Assembly: GCA_963811905.1 (NCBI GenBank)
Contig: CAWETK010000016.1
Location: forward strand, 101,628 to 165,627
Direction: 5' to 3'
Length of the DNA: 64,000 nucleotides
Origin: DATFVA01 sp963811905
GTDB taxonomy: Bacteria > Bacteroidota > Ignavibacteria > Ignavibacteriales > Ignavibacteriaceae
Of this stretch, positions 1 through 9,110 are shown piece after piece. The translations under genes were made by a program, and so were the position numbers. Each line of letters begins with the position of its first letter. The first letter of the stretch is position 1. The notes below the pieces were generated by a model, which saw nothing but the letters and a program-made list of their open reading frames with translations, was not told the DNA's origin and ran no database searches.

Positions 1-427
1 AGCCCATTATAGGCGCGAGAAAAATAAATATAACCACTTTAGTGTATCCTGAAAGCACAATAGCCCCAAAACCTGCTTTGGCTATGCCCGCTCCGCCGTA
101 ACCGCCGATTATTGAATGAGAGACTGAGATAGGCATACCATAGTGGGTAGCAGTTGAAGAAAGAAGGATTGCTCCTATAAGTCCCGAAAAGATAACCTGG
201 TTATCCACAATGCTTACGTCGACTATACCTTTGCCTATAGTAGTAGCTACGCTTACCCCAAAAATAAATGCAGCGACAAAATTGAAGAATGCGGCCCAGA
301 CTACAGCCTGGCCGGGAGTTAAAACTCTTGTGGATACGACAGTGGCAATAGAGTTAGCGGCATCATTCATTCCGTTATAGAAATCGAATACCAGCGCCAG
401 GAAAATGATGATAAAGGCAAATTCCAT
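1..427 (-). CDS. PiT-family inorganic phosphate transporter, N-terminal part
   Basis: Partial gene: the reading frame runs off the left edge, leaving about 142 N-terminal residues. The protein begins MEFAFIIIFLALVFDFYNG and continues NDAANSIATVVSTRVL, the N-terminal signature of PiT phosphate permeases, and later shows PISVSHSIIGG, the second conserved PiT motif. It is an inner-membrane cation:phosphate symporter by family knowledge. The ATG lies one base after the stop codon of the DUF47 gene upstream on the same strand, with no obvious ribosome binding site, so translation is probably coupled. PiT and DUF47/PhoU-like proteins are a standard gene pair, which supports both calls. Confidence 0.9.
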   Translation of the reverse strand, partial: MEFAFIIIFLALVFDFYNGMNDAANSIATVVSTRVLTPGQAVVWAAFFNFVAAFIFGVSVATTIGKGIVDVSIVDNQVIFSGLIGAILLSSTATHYGMPISVSHSIIGGYGGAGIAKAGFGAIVLSGYTKVVIFIFLAPIMG

Positions 428-428
428 A

Positions 429-1040
429 TTATGTATTCTTCATGAAGAGACTGATGAGAAGATTAGCAGTTGACTGACACCTGTCGGATGTATTCTCAAG
501 GATTTCGAGCACTTCTTTTCTTTTAATAATTTCGATAGCGTTTTTTTCATTTTCAAAGAGTTCTTTAATCGCCTGGCGGTAAATGTTATCAGCCTCTGTT
601 TCAAGGACCTTCACAGCTTTCATTTCATTCATACGTTTTACTTTAAGATCCTGGATAGCGATACCCAGTTCCTCGACCTGATGAACTATTACAGATGATA
701 ATTTATCGGCGTATTTAATGCGGGTCTTAATATCAAACGTTTCAATCCTGCTTGTTGCACCCAGAAGCATATCGCTGATATCGTCAAGCCTTTTTATGAG
801 CCCGAATATATCTTCCCTGTCAAACGGAGTGATATAGGTTTTATTCAGGCGCTTTACAACCTTTGAAGTTATCTCGTCGCAGCGCAGCTCAAGCGGTTTG
901 ATCTTTAGGAGTAAATCCCTATCAATATCCTCAGAGGAGAACAGCTGGTGGGTAAATTTAGCCATTTCCACTATATGAGATATCATCTCTTTAAAATTAT
1001 CGAAGTACTTCTCTTCCTTCGGCAGTAGATTTTTGAACAT
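429..1040 (-). CDS. DUF47 family PhoU-like protein, partner of PiT transporter
   Basis: 203-residue cytosolic helical protein, the usual length for DUF47 (PhoU-like) proteins. It has no signal peptide or membrane segment. Acidic stretches such as DREDIFGLIKRLDDISD and ETEADNIYRQ match the metal-cluster E/DxxxD motifs of the PhoU fold. It is first in an operon with the PiT permease that follows after one base. Members of this family are thought to regulate or assist the neighbouring low-affinity phosphate transporter; that role is inferred from the family and the pairing. Confidence 0.9.
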   Translation of the reverse strand: MFKNLLPKEEKYFDNFKEMISHIVEMAKFTHQLFSSEDIDRDLLLKIKPLELRCDEITSKVVKRLNKTYITPFDREDIFGLIKRLDDISDMLLGATSRIETFDIKTRIKYADKLSSVIVHQVEELGIAIQDLKVKRMNEMKAVKVLETEADNIYRQAIKELFENEKNAIEIIKRKEVLEILENTSDRCQSTANLLISLFMKNT

Positions 1041-1096
1041 CTTTCCCTCGCTTTTACGAGGCGAAAAATAAAAAAAAAATTAATATAAGAGAAATT

Positions 1097-1124
1097 CCAG
1101 GGGTGAAAGTATTTACGTCCCTGG
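1097..1124 (-). terminator. Possible terminator hairpin between minus-strand genes
   Basis: CCAGGG and CCCTGG arms separated by 16 bases, lying just downstream (minus strand) of the large T9SS protein gene. The following T-run is weak, so this is only a plausible terminator. Confidence 0.35.
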
Positions 1125-1128
1125 TTGT

Positions 1129-3621
1129 TTATTTTAGAAACATTAGTTTTTTAACAGCAGAATAACCGCTGCCCGTTGTTAGCCTGTAGAAGTATACGCC
1201 TGAACTTAATTCACCTCCTTTTAATTTTATGGTATAAAACCCAGGTTGTTTTTTTTCATTAACTAATACTTTAACTTCTCTCCCTGTTATATCGTAAAGC
1301 TTAATGCTTACGTTTGTCTCCTCTGGAATTGTAAAACTTATATTTGTCTCAGGGTTAAATGGGTTAGGATAGTTTTGCATAAGAGAAAAATCCGTTGGAG
1401 AAGTTACCTCTACTTCAATTTCTTTACTGTATTTATAACTTCCATCATAATCAAATTGTTTTAACCTATAGTATTGAAACCCTGATGAAATTTCATTATC
1501 AATAAATGAATAATAACTTCGTAAAGTTGTAGTTCCTTTCCCTGGTACAAAACCAATTAAGGACCAGTTCATTTTATCAGAAGATTTTTGTATTCCAAAT
1601 CCTTTGTTGTTTAATTCAGAAGCAATTTGCCAATTTAAAATTATTTTTCCACCATCAGTTTTTGCTTCGAAGGAAATTAGTTCGACAGGTACATAAGAAG
1701 TATCTTCATATTTCAAAATCAAACCATTTCCACCTACAGCATAACCTATCCATTCTTTAGGAGCTTGAAATTTGTTAAAACTAGGAACATCTTGGGTTAT
1801 TTCCTGCCAATTTATCCCATTGTTTGTTGTCTCCCATCTTTGATGAACCCCATTTAAAATCCAATGATAATCATTTGGGAAATAATTGAAATTATATCCA
1901 GCATCAATTATTGGATCAGGTTGCCAATCTATCCCACTATTAGTTGTTTTAAATAAATTATTACCAATAAGGCCTTCAATAATAAATCCACTATCGATAC
2001 TAGTAAAATATACGTCAACTGTGTTGTAAAAATTAAGATTAGTCTGTTCTATCCAGTTCAACCCTCCATCTGTAGTTTTATATGGTCTCCATCCACCAAG
2101 TGATGCCCAACCGTAAAGTGAATCGACAAAAGATAAACTGGTAAATCCTGCTCCCGGTCTGTCTACCTGTTCAAACCAATTTTCGCCACTATCAGTTGTC
2201 TTGTAGATCCTTGTTTCTCCAACAGCCCACCCTGTCTGCTGGTTTATAAAAATTATCTTTGCTATCCGGGTTATTATGCCGTTGGTTGCATACCAGTTTT
2301 CCCCTCCGTTGGTTGTTTTATATATTTTACTTGTGGTTGTACCTATAAATCCAGTCATACTATCCGTAAAGGTTATACAGTTTCCCCCCGGTACATTATT
2401 TACCGTATCCCAGCTTTCTCCACCGTTGGTTGTTCTAAATAACATTCCATAAGTACCTTGTCGTATTACAAATCCTTTCTGCTCACTTGTGAAGAACACA
2501 TCTGTAAAGTCATCATTTATTATCAGTTTATGGTATATGTCTAAGTTTCCTGTTGCTTTGAAGATTCTTAAGTTGGTTCCGACATCATATCCTATATTTT
2601 CATTTCCGAATAATTGAATCTCATATTCTCCAATATAGTTCGGCGGTATATCTATAAAAGTCCAGTTTTGTCCTGCATCAGTTGTTTTCCACAAACCAAC
2701 TTCACTCATAACAAAATAACCCGTATCGGGATTTATGTATTTCACACAGTTAATCGGGTCAAAAGTTGTTGGTCCTCCTGTTATCCAGGTATTGCCACCA
2801 TCGCTGCTGTAAACTGTTTTGCCCCTGTATCCTGTTCCGCCATATCCTGCTGCTGCGATGTGTAAACTATCAATTGCATCAACAGTATATAATGCCTGGT
2901 TATCTCCGGCTTGTATTATATCCCAGTTATTTCCGCCGTCTATCGTTCTCAGTACTTTCCCGTCTCCGGCTATAAATCCATAATTCTCTGTAAGAAAATC
3001 TATCCACCAGTTATTTCCTGTATAACCGGTAATTGTTACTGTCTGCCAGGTTATTCCCCCATCCGTTGTTTTAATAAGTGAGTTTCCTGTTCCGCAAGCC
3101 CAGCCTAGACTATCGTTTATCATCTGAAGTCCCCACAAGTCACCAGAAACTCCGCTTGTTATTTGTGTCCAGTTTTCTCCTCCATCTGTTGAGCGGATAA
3201 TCAATCCGCTAAATCCTGAAGCAATTACTGTTTGCCCATTGAACGAATTTACTTTTAATATCGGGATGGACGTATTCGTTTCTTCTGTTGCCCAGTTAGT
3301 TCCGCTGTTAGTTGTTTTAATCAGAGCACCCAAGTTCCCAACTGCCCATCCGGTATCAACATTTACAAAATGGATTCCGAGATAATCTACTCTTGGTACT
3401 TTAGGATTTAGATCTGTCCACACTCCCGTACTTTCTAATGGGAATAATCTTCTTTTTTCTTCATTGAGATTTTTGCCTGCATACTTTTCACTGTATGATT
3501 GATAACCTTCCTGCAGAGGAATTCCTCTTCTGTACTGAATGGGTTTTGTGCCTGAGGCATCTGAATATTGTGCAAAGGATACTGTGCTTAACAGAATTAA
3601 GAGGAGAATAATTGTTTTCAT
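1129..3621 (-). CDS. Secreted YCF48-type beta-propeller protein with T9SS sorting domain
   Basis: 830 residues. A signal peptide (MKTIILLLILLSTVSFAQ) is followed by many YCF48/BNR-like repeats, seen as recurring TTNSGTNW, STDGGENW and TTDGGITW blocks alternating with GWAVG-like strands, from about residue 65 to 640. A linker domain around 645-740 (ELISFEAKTDGGKIILNW) is typical of Ignavibacteria cargo proteins. The C-terminus has QNYPNPFNPETNISF, KLYDITGREV and SSGVYFYRL, a type A T9SS sorting domain. It should be exported through the outer membrane and either anchored or released. The biological ligand cannot be told. It stands alone on the minus strand, divergent from glyS. Confidence 0.88.
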   Translation of the reverse strand: MKTIILLLILLSTVSFAQYSDASGTKPIQYRRGIPLQEGYQSYSEKYAGKNLNEEKRRLFPLESTGVWTDLNPKVPRVDYLGIHFVNVDTGWAVGNLGALIKTTNSGTNWATEETNTSIPILKVNSFNGQTVIASGFSGLIIRSTDGGENWTQITSGVSGDLWGLQMINDSLGWACGTGNSLIKTTDGGITWQTVTITGYTGNNWWIDFLTENYGFIAGDGKVLRTIDGGNNWDIIQAGDNQALYTVDAIDSLHIAAAGYGGTGYRGKTVYSSDGGNTWITGGPTTFDPINCVKYINPDTGYFVMSEVGLWKTTDAGQNWTFIDIPPNYIGEYEIQLFGNENIGYDVGTNLRIFKATGNLDIYHKLIINDDFTDVFFTSEQKGFVIRQGTYGMLFRTTNGGESWDTVNNVPGGNCITFTDSMTGFIGTTTSKIYKTTNGGENWYATNGIITRIAKIIFINQQTGWAVGETRIYKTTDSGENWFEQVDRPGAGFTSLSFVDSLYGWASLGGWRPYKTTDGGLNWIEQTNLNFYNTVDVYFTSIDSGFIIEGLIGNNLFKTTNSGIDWQPDPIIDAGYNFNYFPNDYHWILNGVHQRWETTNNGINWQEITQDVPSFNKFQAPKEWIGYAVGGNGLILKYEDTSYVPVELISFEAKTDGGKIILNWQIASELNNKGFGIQKSSDKMNWSLIGFVPGKGTTTLRSYYSFIDNEISSGFQYYRLKQFDYDGSYKYSKEIEVEVTSPTDFSLMQNYPNPFNPETNISFTIPEETNVSIKLYDITGREVKVLVNEKKQPGFYTIKLKGGELSSGVYFYRLTTGSGYSAVKKLMFLK

Positions 3622-3842
3622 CGGATTGTCCCTTCAAATTGTTTTCGACTTATCGAAACATTGGAATAAAGTCTGATATCAATTTAGAGAATGATATAGT
3701 TTTAATCAATTAAAGTTTTTTATTTATCAGGTCAAGCAGTCATCTTCATCTTTCCTCTAACTAAGTGTAAGTTATAATATTTTATATTGCATAATTCATT
3801 TTTGTATATTTCCGTTCAATTTTCAGGAAATTAAGGAAGATA
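3622..3842. other. Divergent intergenic region between T9SS gene and glyS
   Basis: About 220 AT-rich bases carrying both upstream regions. I see no T-box leader or other riboswitch in front of glyS and no copy of the recurrent element found after 35 kb. Confidence 0.5.
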
Positions 3843-5342
3843 ATGGCCAAACAGAATGATCTGATAGAAAAAATCGTGTCCCTTTCGAAAAGAAAAGGTT
3901 TTGTATTTCAGTCCAGTGAAATATACGGCGGATTAAACGGGTGCTGGGATTATGGTCCGCTTGGAGTAGAATTACTGAAGAATATTAAAGAAGAGTGGTG
4001 GAAGTTCATGACATACCGTGAAGATGTTGAAGGACTTGACGCCTCCATCCTGATGCATCCGAAAGTCTGGGAAGCTTCGGGGCATGTGGAGAATTTTACA
4101 GATCCGATGGTCGACTGCAAACAGTGCAAAGCGAGATTCCGGGTTGATATTCTGGGTGATATGATAAACGAAAAGAAGAAAACAAAAGCGATAGAAGAAG
4201 TTAAAAAGCAAATAGCAGATAATGCAAAATTAACTCATCAGTTTGAAAATATATTAAACTTATCGGCGTCTGAAAACGGCGGCTCACTTGATACCGAGTT
4301 TTCAGTTTTGCTTGAAGATCCGGAATTAAGCTCTGTCCTTCTTGCTGAACTAAACTGCCCGCAGTGCGGAAACAAAGGAACCTTTACCGCTGCAAGGCAA
4401 TTTAACCTTATGTTTAAGACTTTTATCGGTCCTGTTGAAGATGCCGGAGCGGTCGTTTACCTTCGTCCCGAAACTGCCCAGGGTATATTCGTTAATTTCC
4501 TGAACGTACAGAATGCTTCAAGACAAAAGCTTCCTTTCGGAATAGCACAGATAGGTAAAGCCTTCAGGAATGAAATCAATACAAAAAATTTCCTATTCAG
4601 GACAAGAGAGTTCGAGCAAATGGAAATGCAGTACTTCGTCAATCCCGCTGAAGATAAAAAGTGGTACGACTACTGGAAAGAACAACGGATAAACTGGTAT
4701 AAGTCGTTGGGTATGACCGAATCCAAATTACGTTTTCATGATCACCCTGCTGAAAAACTTGCCCATTATGCAAAAGAAGCCACTGACATCGAATATGAGT
4801 TCCCGTTCGGCTGGGGAGAAATAGAAGGTATTCATAACAGGACAAACTTTGACCTGCGCAGGCATGAAGAATATTCGGGCAAATCGTTGAAATATTTTGA
4901 TGAGGAGTCTAAAGAAAAATTTCTTCCATTTATAATTGAAACATCAGCCGGTGCCAGCAGGTCGTTTATGGCTTTCCTGGTTGATGCATATTATGAAGAA
5001 GAAGTAAAAGGTGAAACAAGATCGGTTCTCCGTTTCCATCCTAAACTTGCCCCTATAAAAGCAGCTATTTTTCCGCTCGTCAATAAGGATGGAATGCCGG
5101 AAATAGCAAGGAACATTGAAGCAGACCTGAGAAGAAATTTCAAGGTTTTTTATGATGATAAAGGTGCAGTGGGACGAAGGTACAGGAGGCAGGATGAAAT
5201 TGGAACGCCATTCTGTATAACTGTAGACACCCAGACATTAGAAGATAAAACTGTTACAGTCAGAGAACGTGATTCCATGGAACAGGTAAGGGTCGACGCG
5301 GCCGGACTTAAGCCGTACCTGCTTGATAAGCTTTCCATATAG
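3843..5342 (+). CDS. glyS: Glycyl-tRNA synthetase (class II, dimeric type)
   Basis: 499 residues, the single-chain alpha2 type rather than the alpha2beta2 type of proteobacteria. The N-terminus KRKGFVFQSSEIYGG, then GCWDYGPLGVELL, is the family signature. Motif 2 is in FRNEINTKNFLFRTREFEQ and motif 3 in ETSAGASRSFMAFLVDAY. An insertion around residues 95-180 carries two CxxC pairs (CKQCKARF and CPQCGN), likely a zinc site. The C-terminal anticodon-binding domain includes YDDKGAVGRRYRRQDEIGTP. It charges tRNA-Gly with glycine in the cytosol. The ATG at 3843 follows an AAGGA-like site. Confidence 0.97.
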   Translation: MAKQNDLIEKIVSLSKRKGFVFQSSEIYGGLNGCWDYGPLGVELLKNIKEEWWKFMTYREDVEGLDASILMHPKVWEASGHVENFTDPMVDCKQCKARFRVDILGDMINEKKKTKAIEEVKKQIADNAKLTHQFENILNLSASENGGSLDTEFSVLLEDPELSSVLLAELNCPQCGNKGTFTAARQFNLMFKTFIGPVEDAGAVVYLRPETAQGIFVNFLNVQNASRQKLPFGIAQIGKAFRNEINTKNFLFRTREFEQMEMQYFVNPAEDKKWYDYWKEQRINWYKSLGMTESKLRFHDHPAEKLAHYAKEATDIEYEFPFGWGEIEGIHNRTNFDLRRHEEYSGKSLKYFDEESKEKFLPFIIETSAGASRSFMAFLVDAYYEEEVKGETRSVLRFHPKLAPIKAAIFPLVNKDGMPEIARNIEADLRRNFKVFYDDKGAVGRRYRRQDEIGTPFCITVDTQTLEDKTVTVRERDSMEQVRVDAAGLKPYLLDKLSI

Positions 5343-5378
5343 ATATCACATGCGTGATTAGTATTATAGTAATTTCTC

Positions 5379-5413
5379 CCTATCAGTGATAGGTTATAGT
5401 TGTAATGACTATA
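5379..5413. promoter_or_regulatory. Two palindromes, one resembling a TetR operator
   Basis: 5379-5393 is a perfect 15-bp palindrome, CCTATCAGTGATAGG, with the same core as the classical tetO operator. Immediately after it, TATAGT (5395-5400) and ACTATA (5408-5413) form a second inverted repeat. Both lie in the short region upstream of the FN3 protein gene, where a repressor would overlap the promoter or leader. No tetR-like gene is present in the window. Confidence 0.45.
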
Positions 5414-5433
5414 CTGAAAATCAAGGAGAATTT

Positions 5434-6315
5434 ATGTTTAATGCTAAGATCAGAATACTGCTATTTATAAGCGGACTTTTACTTTTATCACTCCCTTTTA
5501 CCGGCAGCGACTGCAGCAGCAGCAATAACCCGCCGGCTCCTTCAGGCGGAGCTGCTGCACCACAAAATGTATCGGTAGTAATTAATTCCGATTCAACAGG
5601 TCAGTCCTCAGCCGTTATAAGCTGGGATGCTTCGCCTGATGAAAGTATGAGTAATTTCAGCGGCTACAAAGTAGTCACCTATAAACTCGATGGGAATAAC
5701 AATATAGTTTCTACTTTCCAGAATGAGAATTTCCCCTCAACTGTCCACTCACATACAGTCGATTCTATAGGAACGGGAACAAGATTTCACACTTATGTTA
5801 CAGCCGAATTAAATGACGGCACTGAAAGCGACTCCACAGGTACACTGGTTTATGCCGGTGTATTTTACAGAACCGATGGAACAATAGATGAATATCAGCC
5901 GGGAGACACTTCCTTTGTAGAGAGCGGTTACGGCTGGAATATTCAGACGGGTAAAGGAACAAATTATTTATACAATTCATCAAATTCAGGAATGATCGAC
6001 ATTACTTTAAGAGGCGGGATAAATGATTCCCTTACATTCTATTCACCGGACCTGTTTTCGCCCGGAACAAAATCAACGAAATTTCTGGTCATTGGTCCGG
6101 GGCAGGAAGCTTTTGATCTGACGCAGCTTTCCGAGCCGGATATGGATTCAGTCAGGGTAGATTCTGATTATGTGTATCTCGTAAAAACCCAGGAAGGCTA
6201 TTATGTAAAAATATGGGTAAAGGCGATACATTATATTGCAGGTTCAATACCGCCATATCATAATGTTCTATTTGACTATAAGGTTCAGCCTGTTGCAGAT
6301 CTGAGAGTACTCTGA
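5434..6315 (+). CDS. Exported fibronectin type III-like protein
   Basis: 293 residues from the ATG at 5434, chosen because AAGGAGAA sits seven bases before it; an upstream in-frame start at 5386 would cover the palindromes. The N-terminus MFNAKIRILLFISGLLLLSLPFTG is a signal peptide, followed by a cysteine (SDCSSS) that is not a canonical lipobox. Residues ~45-135 read as a fibronectin type III domain (PQNVSVVINS, SAVISWDASPDES, YKVVTYKLDG). The rest is predicted beta-rich with no recognised domain. Function unknown; probably periplasmic or surface located. Confidence 0.7.
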   Translation: MFNAKIRILLFISGLLLLSLPFTGSDCSSSNNPPAPSGGAAAPQNVSVVINSDSTGQSSAVISWDASPDESMSNFSGYKVVTYKLDGNNNIVSTFQNENFPSTVHSHTVDSIGTGTRFHTYVTAELNDGTESDSTGTLVYAGVFYRTDGTIDEYQPGDTSFVESGYGWNIQTGKGTNYLYNSSNSGMIDITLRGGINDSLTFYSPDLFSPGTKSTKFLVIGPGQEAFDLTQLSEPDMDSVRVDSDYVYLVKTQEGYYVKIWVKAIHYIAGSIPPYHNVLFDYKVQPVADLRVL

Positions 6316-6355
6316 TAAATAATTTGCAGCTGAACCATGAAACTTTTATTTAAAT

Positions 6356-6392
6356 GCGGAGGTAATAGATTGAAAATTATCTCCGCTTTTTT
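6356..6392 (+). terminator. Rho-independent terminator after FN3 protein gene
   Basis: Arms GCGGAGGTAAT and ATTATCTCCGC (one G-T pair) followed by six T residues, 40 bases after the stop codon. Confidence 0.85.
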
Positions 6393-6431
6393 CATATATA
6401 GGAAGCATTTTTTAATAATTTTGGAGCCAGG

Positions 6432-7577
6432 TTGAAAAATCTACTTTTATCGGTCTTAGTAATAACTGCCTTAGCTTTCAACATAAGAGCACAGGATGAG
6501 AAGTTTGATTCGCTGGCTCATAAGGGGATTAAGGAAATATACAGCATAAAATTTGACCAGGCTGAGAAAACTTTCAGGGAATTAATCGCAGATTATCCCG
6601 ATCATCCGGCCGGAAGATTCTTTCTTGCTATGATCGACTGGTGGAAGATCCTTCTGAATCCTGATGATGAATCACATGATGAAATATTTTTTCAGAAACT
6701 TGAGGATGTAATATATCAATGCGATCAGTTACTTGATAAGAACCAGGATGATGTTGATGCTCTTTTCTTTAAGGGAGGAGCTATAGGCTTCAGGGGGAGG
6801 TTAAGATCATTGAGAGAAAGCTGGCTTAAAGCTGCAGACGACGGACGTGAAGCGCTGCCTATAGTGGAGAAAGCCAGCAACCTTGATCCCGATAATAAAG
6901 ACGTTCAATTCGGATTTGGAATATATGATTATTATGCTTCAGTAATACCGAATGAATATCCGTTGCTAAAACCGCTTATGATATTTTTTCCTTCGGGCGA
7001 TAAGAAGAAGGGACTGGAAGAACTGAAAAGCACAGCGGAAAACGGGAAGTATGCAAAATATGAAGCCCGGTATTTTCTTATGACGCTTTATTATAATTAC
7101 GAGAATAATCCTTACAAGGCATTCGAGTATGCAAAAGCTCTGAGTGATGAATTTCCGGACAACCCTGTTTTTGAAAGATGGAAAGGAAGGATTGAAGCAA
7201 GGAAAGGGGATTATGTCAATTCTTCAGCAATATTCAGAGATGTTCTTATTAAAGCCGATTCCGGTCTTACAGGATATACCGTCCTGCCGGCAAAGAGGGA
7301 GGCAACTTACTATGTAGCACTTCAGTATAAAAATACCAGCGATCTGGATTCTTCCGAATACTATTTTAATAAATGCGTTGAGTATTCAAAAGAGCTTGAT
7401 AAGGACGGCGAGTCGGGCTTCTGGATAAATTCAATCCTCTACCTCGGGATGATAAATGATCAGATGGGGAACCGCGGAAAAGCCCTTGATTATTATAACG
7501 AACTTCTTGATATGAAGGAATACGGGAGTTCGCATTCGCTGGCTAAGAAGTATATTGAGAAGGCATACAGACCGTGA
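6432..7577 (+). CDS. Exported tetratricopeptide repeat protein
   Basis: 381 residues, starting at TTG with GGAG eight bases upstream. A signal peptide (MKNLLLSVLVITALAFNIRAQ) is followed by helical TPR units: KGIKEIYSIKFDQAEKTF near residue 33, a central region, KGRIEARKGDYVNSSAIF near 255, and a final unit MINDQMGNRGKALDYYNELL. TPR arrays mediate protein contacts; the partner is not evident. It sits alone between a strong terminator and a convergent PorV/PorQ gene. Confidence 0.8.
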   Translation: MKNLLLSVLVITALAFNIRAQDEKFDSLAHKGIKEIYSIKFDQAEKTFRELIADYPDHPAGRFFLAMIDWWKILLNPDDESHDEIFFQKLEDVIYQCDQLLDKNQDDVDALFFKGGAIGFRGRLRSLRESWLKAADDGREALPIVEKASNLDPDNKDVQFGFGIYDYYASVIPNEYPLLKPLMIFFPSGDKKKGLEELKSTAENGKYAKYEARYFLMTLYYNYENNPYKAFEYAKALSDEFPDNPVFERWKGRIEARKGDYVNSSAIFRDVLIKADSGLTGYTVLPAKREATYYVALQYKNTSDLDSSEYYFNKCVEYSKELDKDGESGFWINSILYLGMINDQMGNRGKALDYYNELLDMKEYGSSHSLAKKYIEKAYRP

Positions 7578-7581
7578 TCAA

Positions 7582-7650
7582 GGAAAAAGATAAAAGGAAA
7601 AAGATAAAAGGAAAAAGATAAAAAAAAGGAAAAAGTAAAAAGAAAAAGAG
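7582..7650. repeat. A-rich tandem repeat, 14-bp unit
   Basis: Three exact tandem copies of GGAAAAAGATAAAA (7582, 7596, 7610) followed by degenerate copies, in the gap between two convergent genes. On the minus strand it gives T-rich tracts that could aid termination of the PorV/PorQ gene. Confidence 0.8.
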
Positions 7651-7700
7651 ACCAGGAATCTGGTATCAAGTATCCAGCCTCCTTTATCCGGGAACCTTCC

Positions 7701-8636
7701 TTAAAATGTTGTTGCTATACTTACTCTGTGCAATGCACCGATTGTCCCGAGTGAACTGAACCCGTAATCGAAAATGTAATCTGAAATAACGGCTCCGAAA
7801 CCGGCATTAAATCCGGCTATACCAGCAGTTGTTCCAACCTTAAGTTCTGTTCTTTTTTCGTTATCATATCCGAAACGAAGGCTTAATACTTTACTAAGGT
7901 TAAATTCAGCACCGACAGTGAAGGCTTTGAATCTTTGCGTGAAATCATCTCTCTCTTCATTAAGTTTATGGAAATCAAGAGACACGCGGAGGGGAAGATT
8001 TTCTAATCTCTTTGAAATACCAACAACAATGTCAAGGGGCAGAGCCTCCTTTGTGTTGTAATAAGTGGTGAGCTGGGATCCCATATTCAGGGCGGCAAAA
8101 CCGATATCCAGCATAGCAGACGGGACAGCATAATGAAGACCTAAATCGGCAGCAATACCTGTGGATGATTTAGTTTCAATACCTGAGTAAATAAACTTGG
8201 CATTTACACCGTAGTAGAAATTCTGATCGAGTGAGTTTGCATAACCGAGGATAAATGCAACCTCTCCGGCACCAAAGTCCTGAGTCTTAGAACCGAATTC
8301 ATCAGCGCCGGTAAAAGTACCATAGTTAATATATTTAACTGCCGCGCCGAACCTGCCGATCCCTTCTATTGCCTGGGAATAACTAAGACTGGCGAGGTTT
8401 ATATCCAGCAGATGTTTTACAAATGAAAACGAAACCGGCTGCCCTTCCAGCAAATCCAATCCGGCAGGATTATAAAAGATAACATTTGGATCGTCACTAT
8501 TTGATACGAAACTACCGGCCAGAGCCCCTGCACGCGCACTCATATCAAGTCTTAAAAAATCATATGTACTCTGTGCTGAAGCTTTAACAGATGTTAAAAA
8601 GATTATAGAAAGAAGGAAAGCGGCTGCTTTTTTCAT
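7701..8636 (-). CDS. PorV/PorQ family outer-membrane beta-barrel protein
   Basis: 311 residues from the internal methionine (MKKAAAFLLSIIFL); I prefer this start over one 24 bases upstream because GGGAG lies just before it. After the signal peptide (cleaved near SAQS) the sequence DFLRLDMSARAGALAG, then DPNVIFYNPAGLDLL, is the hallmark of the PorV/PorQ family, barrels of the FadL superfamily linked to type IX secretion. PorV acts as a shuttle for T9SS cargo; whether this paralogue does so is inference, but T9SS cargo genes lie at 1.1 and 25 kb. Confidence 0.87.
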   Translation of the reverse strand: MKKAAAFLLSIIFLTSVKASAQSTYDFLRLDMSARAGALAGSFVSNSDDPNVIFYNPAGLDLLEGQPVSFSFVKHLLDINLASLSYSQAIEGIGRFGAAVKYINYGTFTGADEFGSKTQDFGAGEVAFILGYANSLDQNFYYGVNAKFIYSGIETKSSTGIAADLGLHYAVPSAMLDIGFAALNMGSQLTTYYNTKEALPLDIVVGISKRLENLPLRVSLDFHKLNEERDDFTQRFKAFTVGAEFNLSKVLSLRFGYDNEKRTELKVGTTAGIAGFNAGFGAVISDYIFDYGFSSLGTIGALHRVSIATTF

Positions 8637-8706
8637 AAACTCCCAAAATTTTTCCGTCAATATTTAACCATATTCGCACATAAAGGCAAGGGCAAAACTT
8701 TTGGAA

Positions 8707-8845
8707 TTGGCGAATTTAGTGGATTGGAGCGGATTTGCGGATTGAGCGAATTGAGCGGATTGATTTTGAGGATTATTGGATTGCGCGGATTGAATGGATA
8801 AATTGAGGGGTTATGGAATTAACGGATTAATGGATTAACGGATCG
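8707..8845. repeat. Degenerate GGATT-based minisatellite
   Basis: Many near-tandem copies of GGATT(G) with 4-8 base spacers, including GGATTGAGCG, GGATTGCGCG and GGATTAACGG. No reading frame of note crosses it. Confidence 0.7.
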
Positions 8846-8904
8846 GGACAGGTTAGCCGCGTATAAATTAAGCAGTCCTTCAAAAAAAAGTAGAAAATAT
8901 CGAC

Positions 8905-8970
8905 GGATGTCGAGTGCTCACCGCGAAGCGGAGAACGTATCGAGACAACCGGTCGTCGATACGGAGGGTT
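8905..8970. repeat. GC-rich palindromic REP-like element
   Basis: A GC-rich island in AT-rich DNA with nested inverted repeats: CCGC-gaa-GCGG (8921-8931) and CGTATCGA (8936-8943) paired with TCGATACG (8956-8963). The phrase TCGAGTGCTC...GAAGCGGAG is reminiscent of dispersed intergenic repeats in Bacteroidota genomes. Only one copy lies in this window, so its dispersal is an inference. Confidence 0.55.
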
Positions 8971-9110
8971 CCGTTGAATTACAATTTTCTTTCGTTTACA
9001 ATAAATTATCTTTAATTTTTAGCTGAATATTTGACCAGGTATACATCAGGCAATGGATAGATGGCTCCGGAATCAATTAGAAAACTAAATTAAAACAGAA
9101 AGGATTCTAA

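Larger units (their letters stand above)
8637..9110. other. Repeat-rich intergenic region
   Basis: 474 bases without a gene. The middle holds short degenerate repeats and a GC-rich palindromic element described separately. The last ~90 bases are the AT-rich leader of the zinc-ribbon membrane protein gene, with AGAAAGGA before its start codon. Confidence 0.6.

Noticed and set aside
5379..5393. tetO-like site as cloning-vector contamination
   Set aside because: Only the 15-bp palindrome matches; the flanks are ordinary AT-rich sequence and continuous with native genes.
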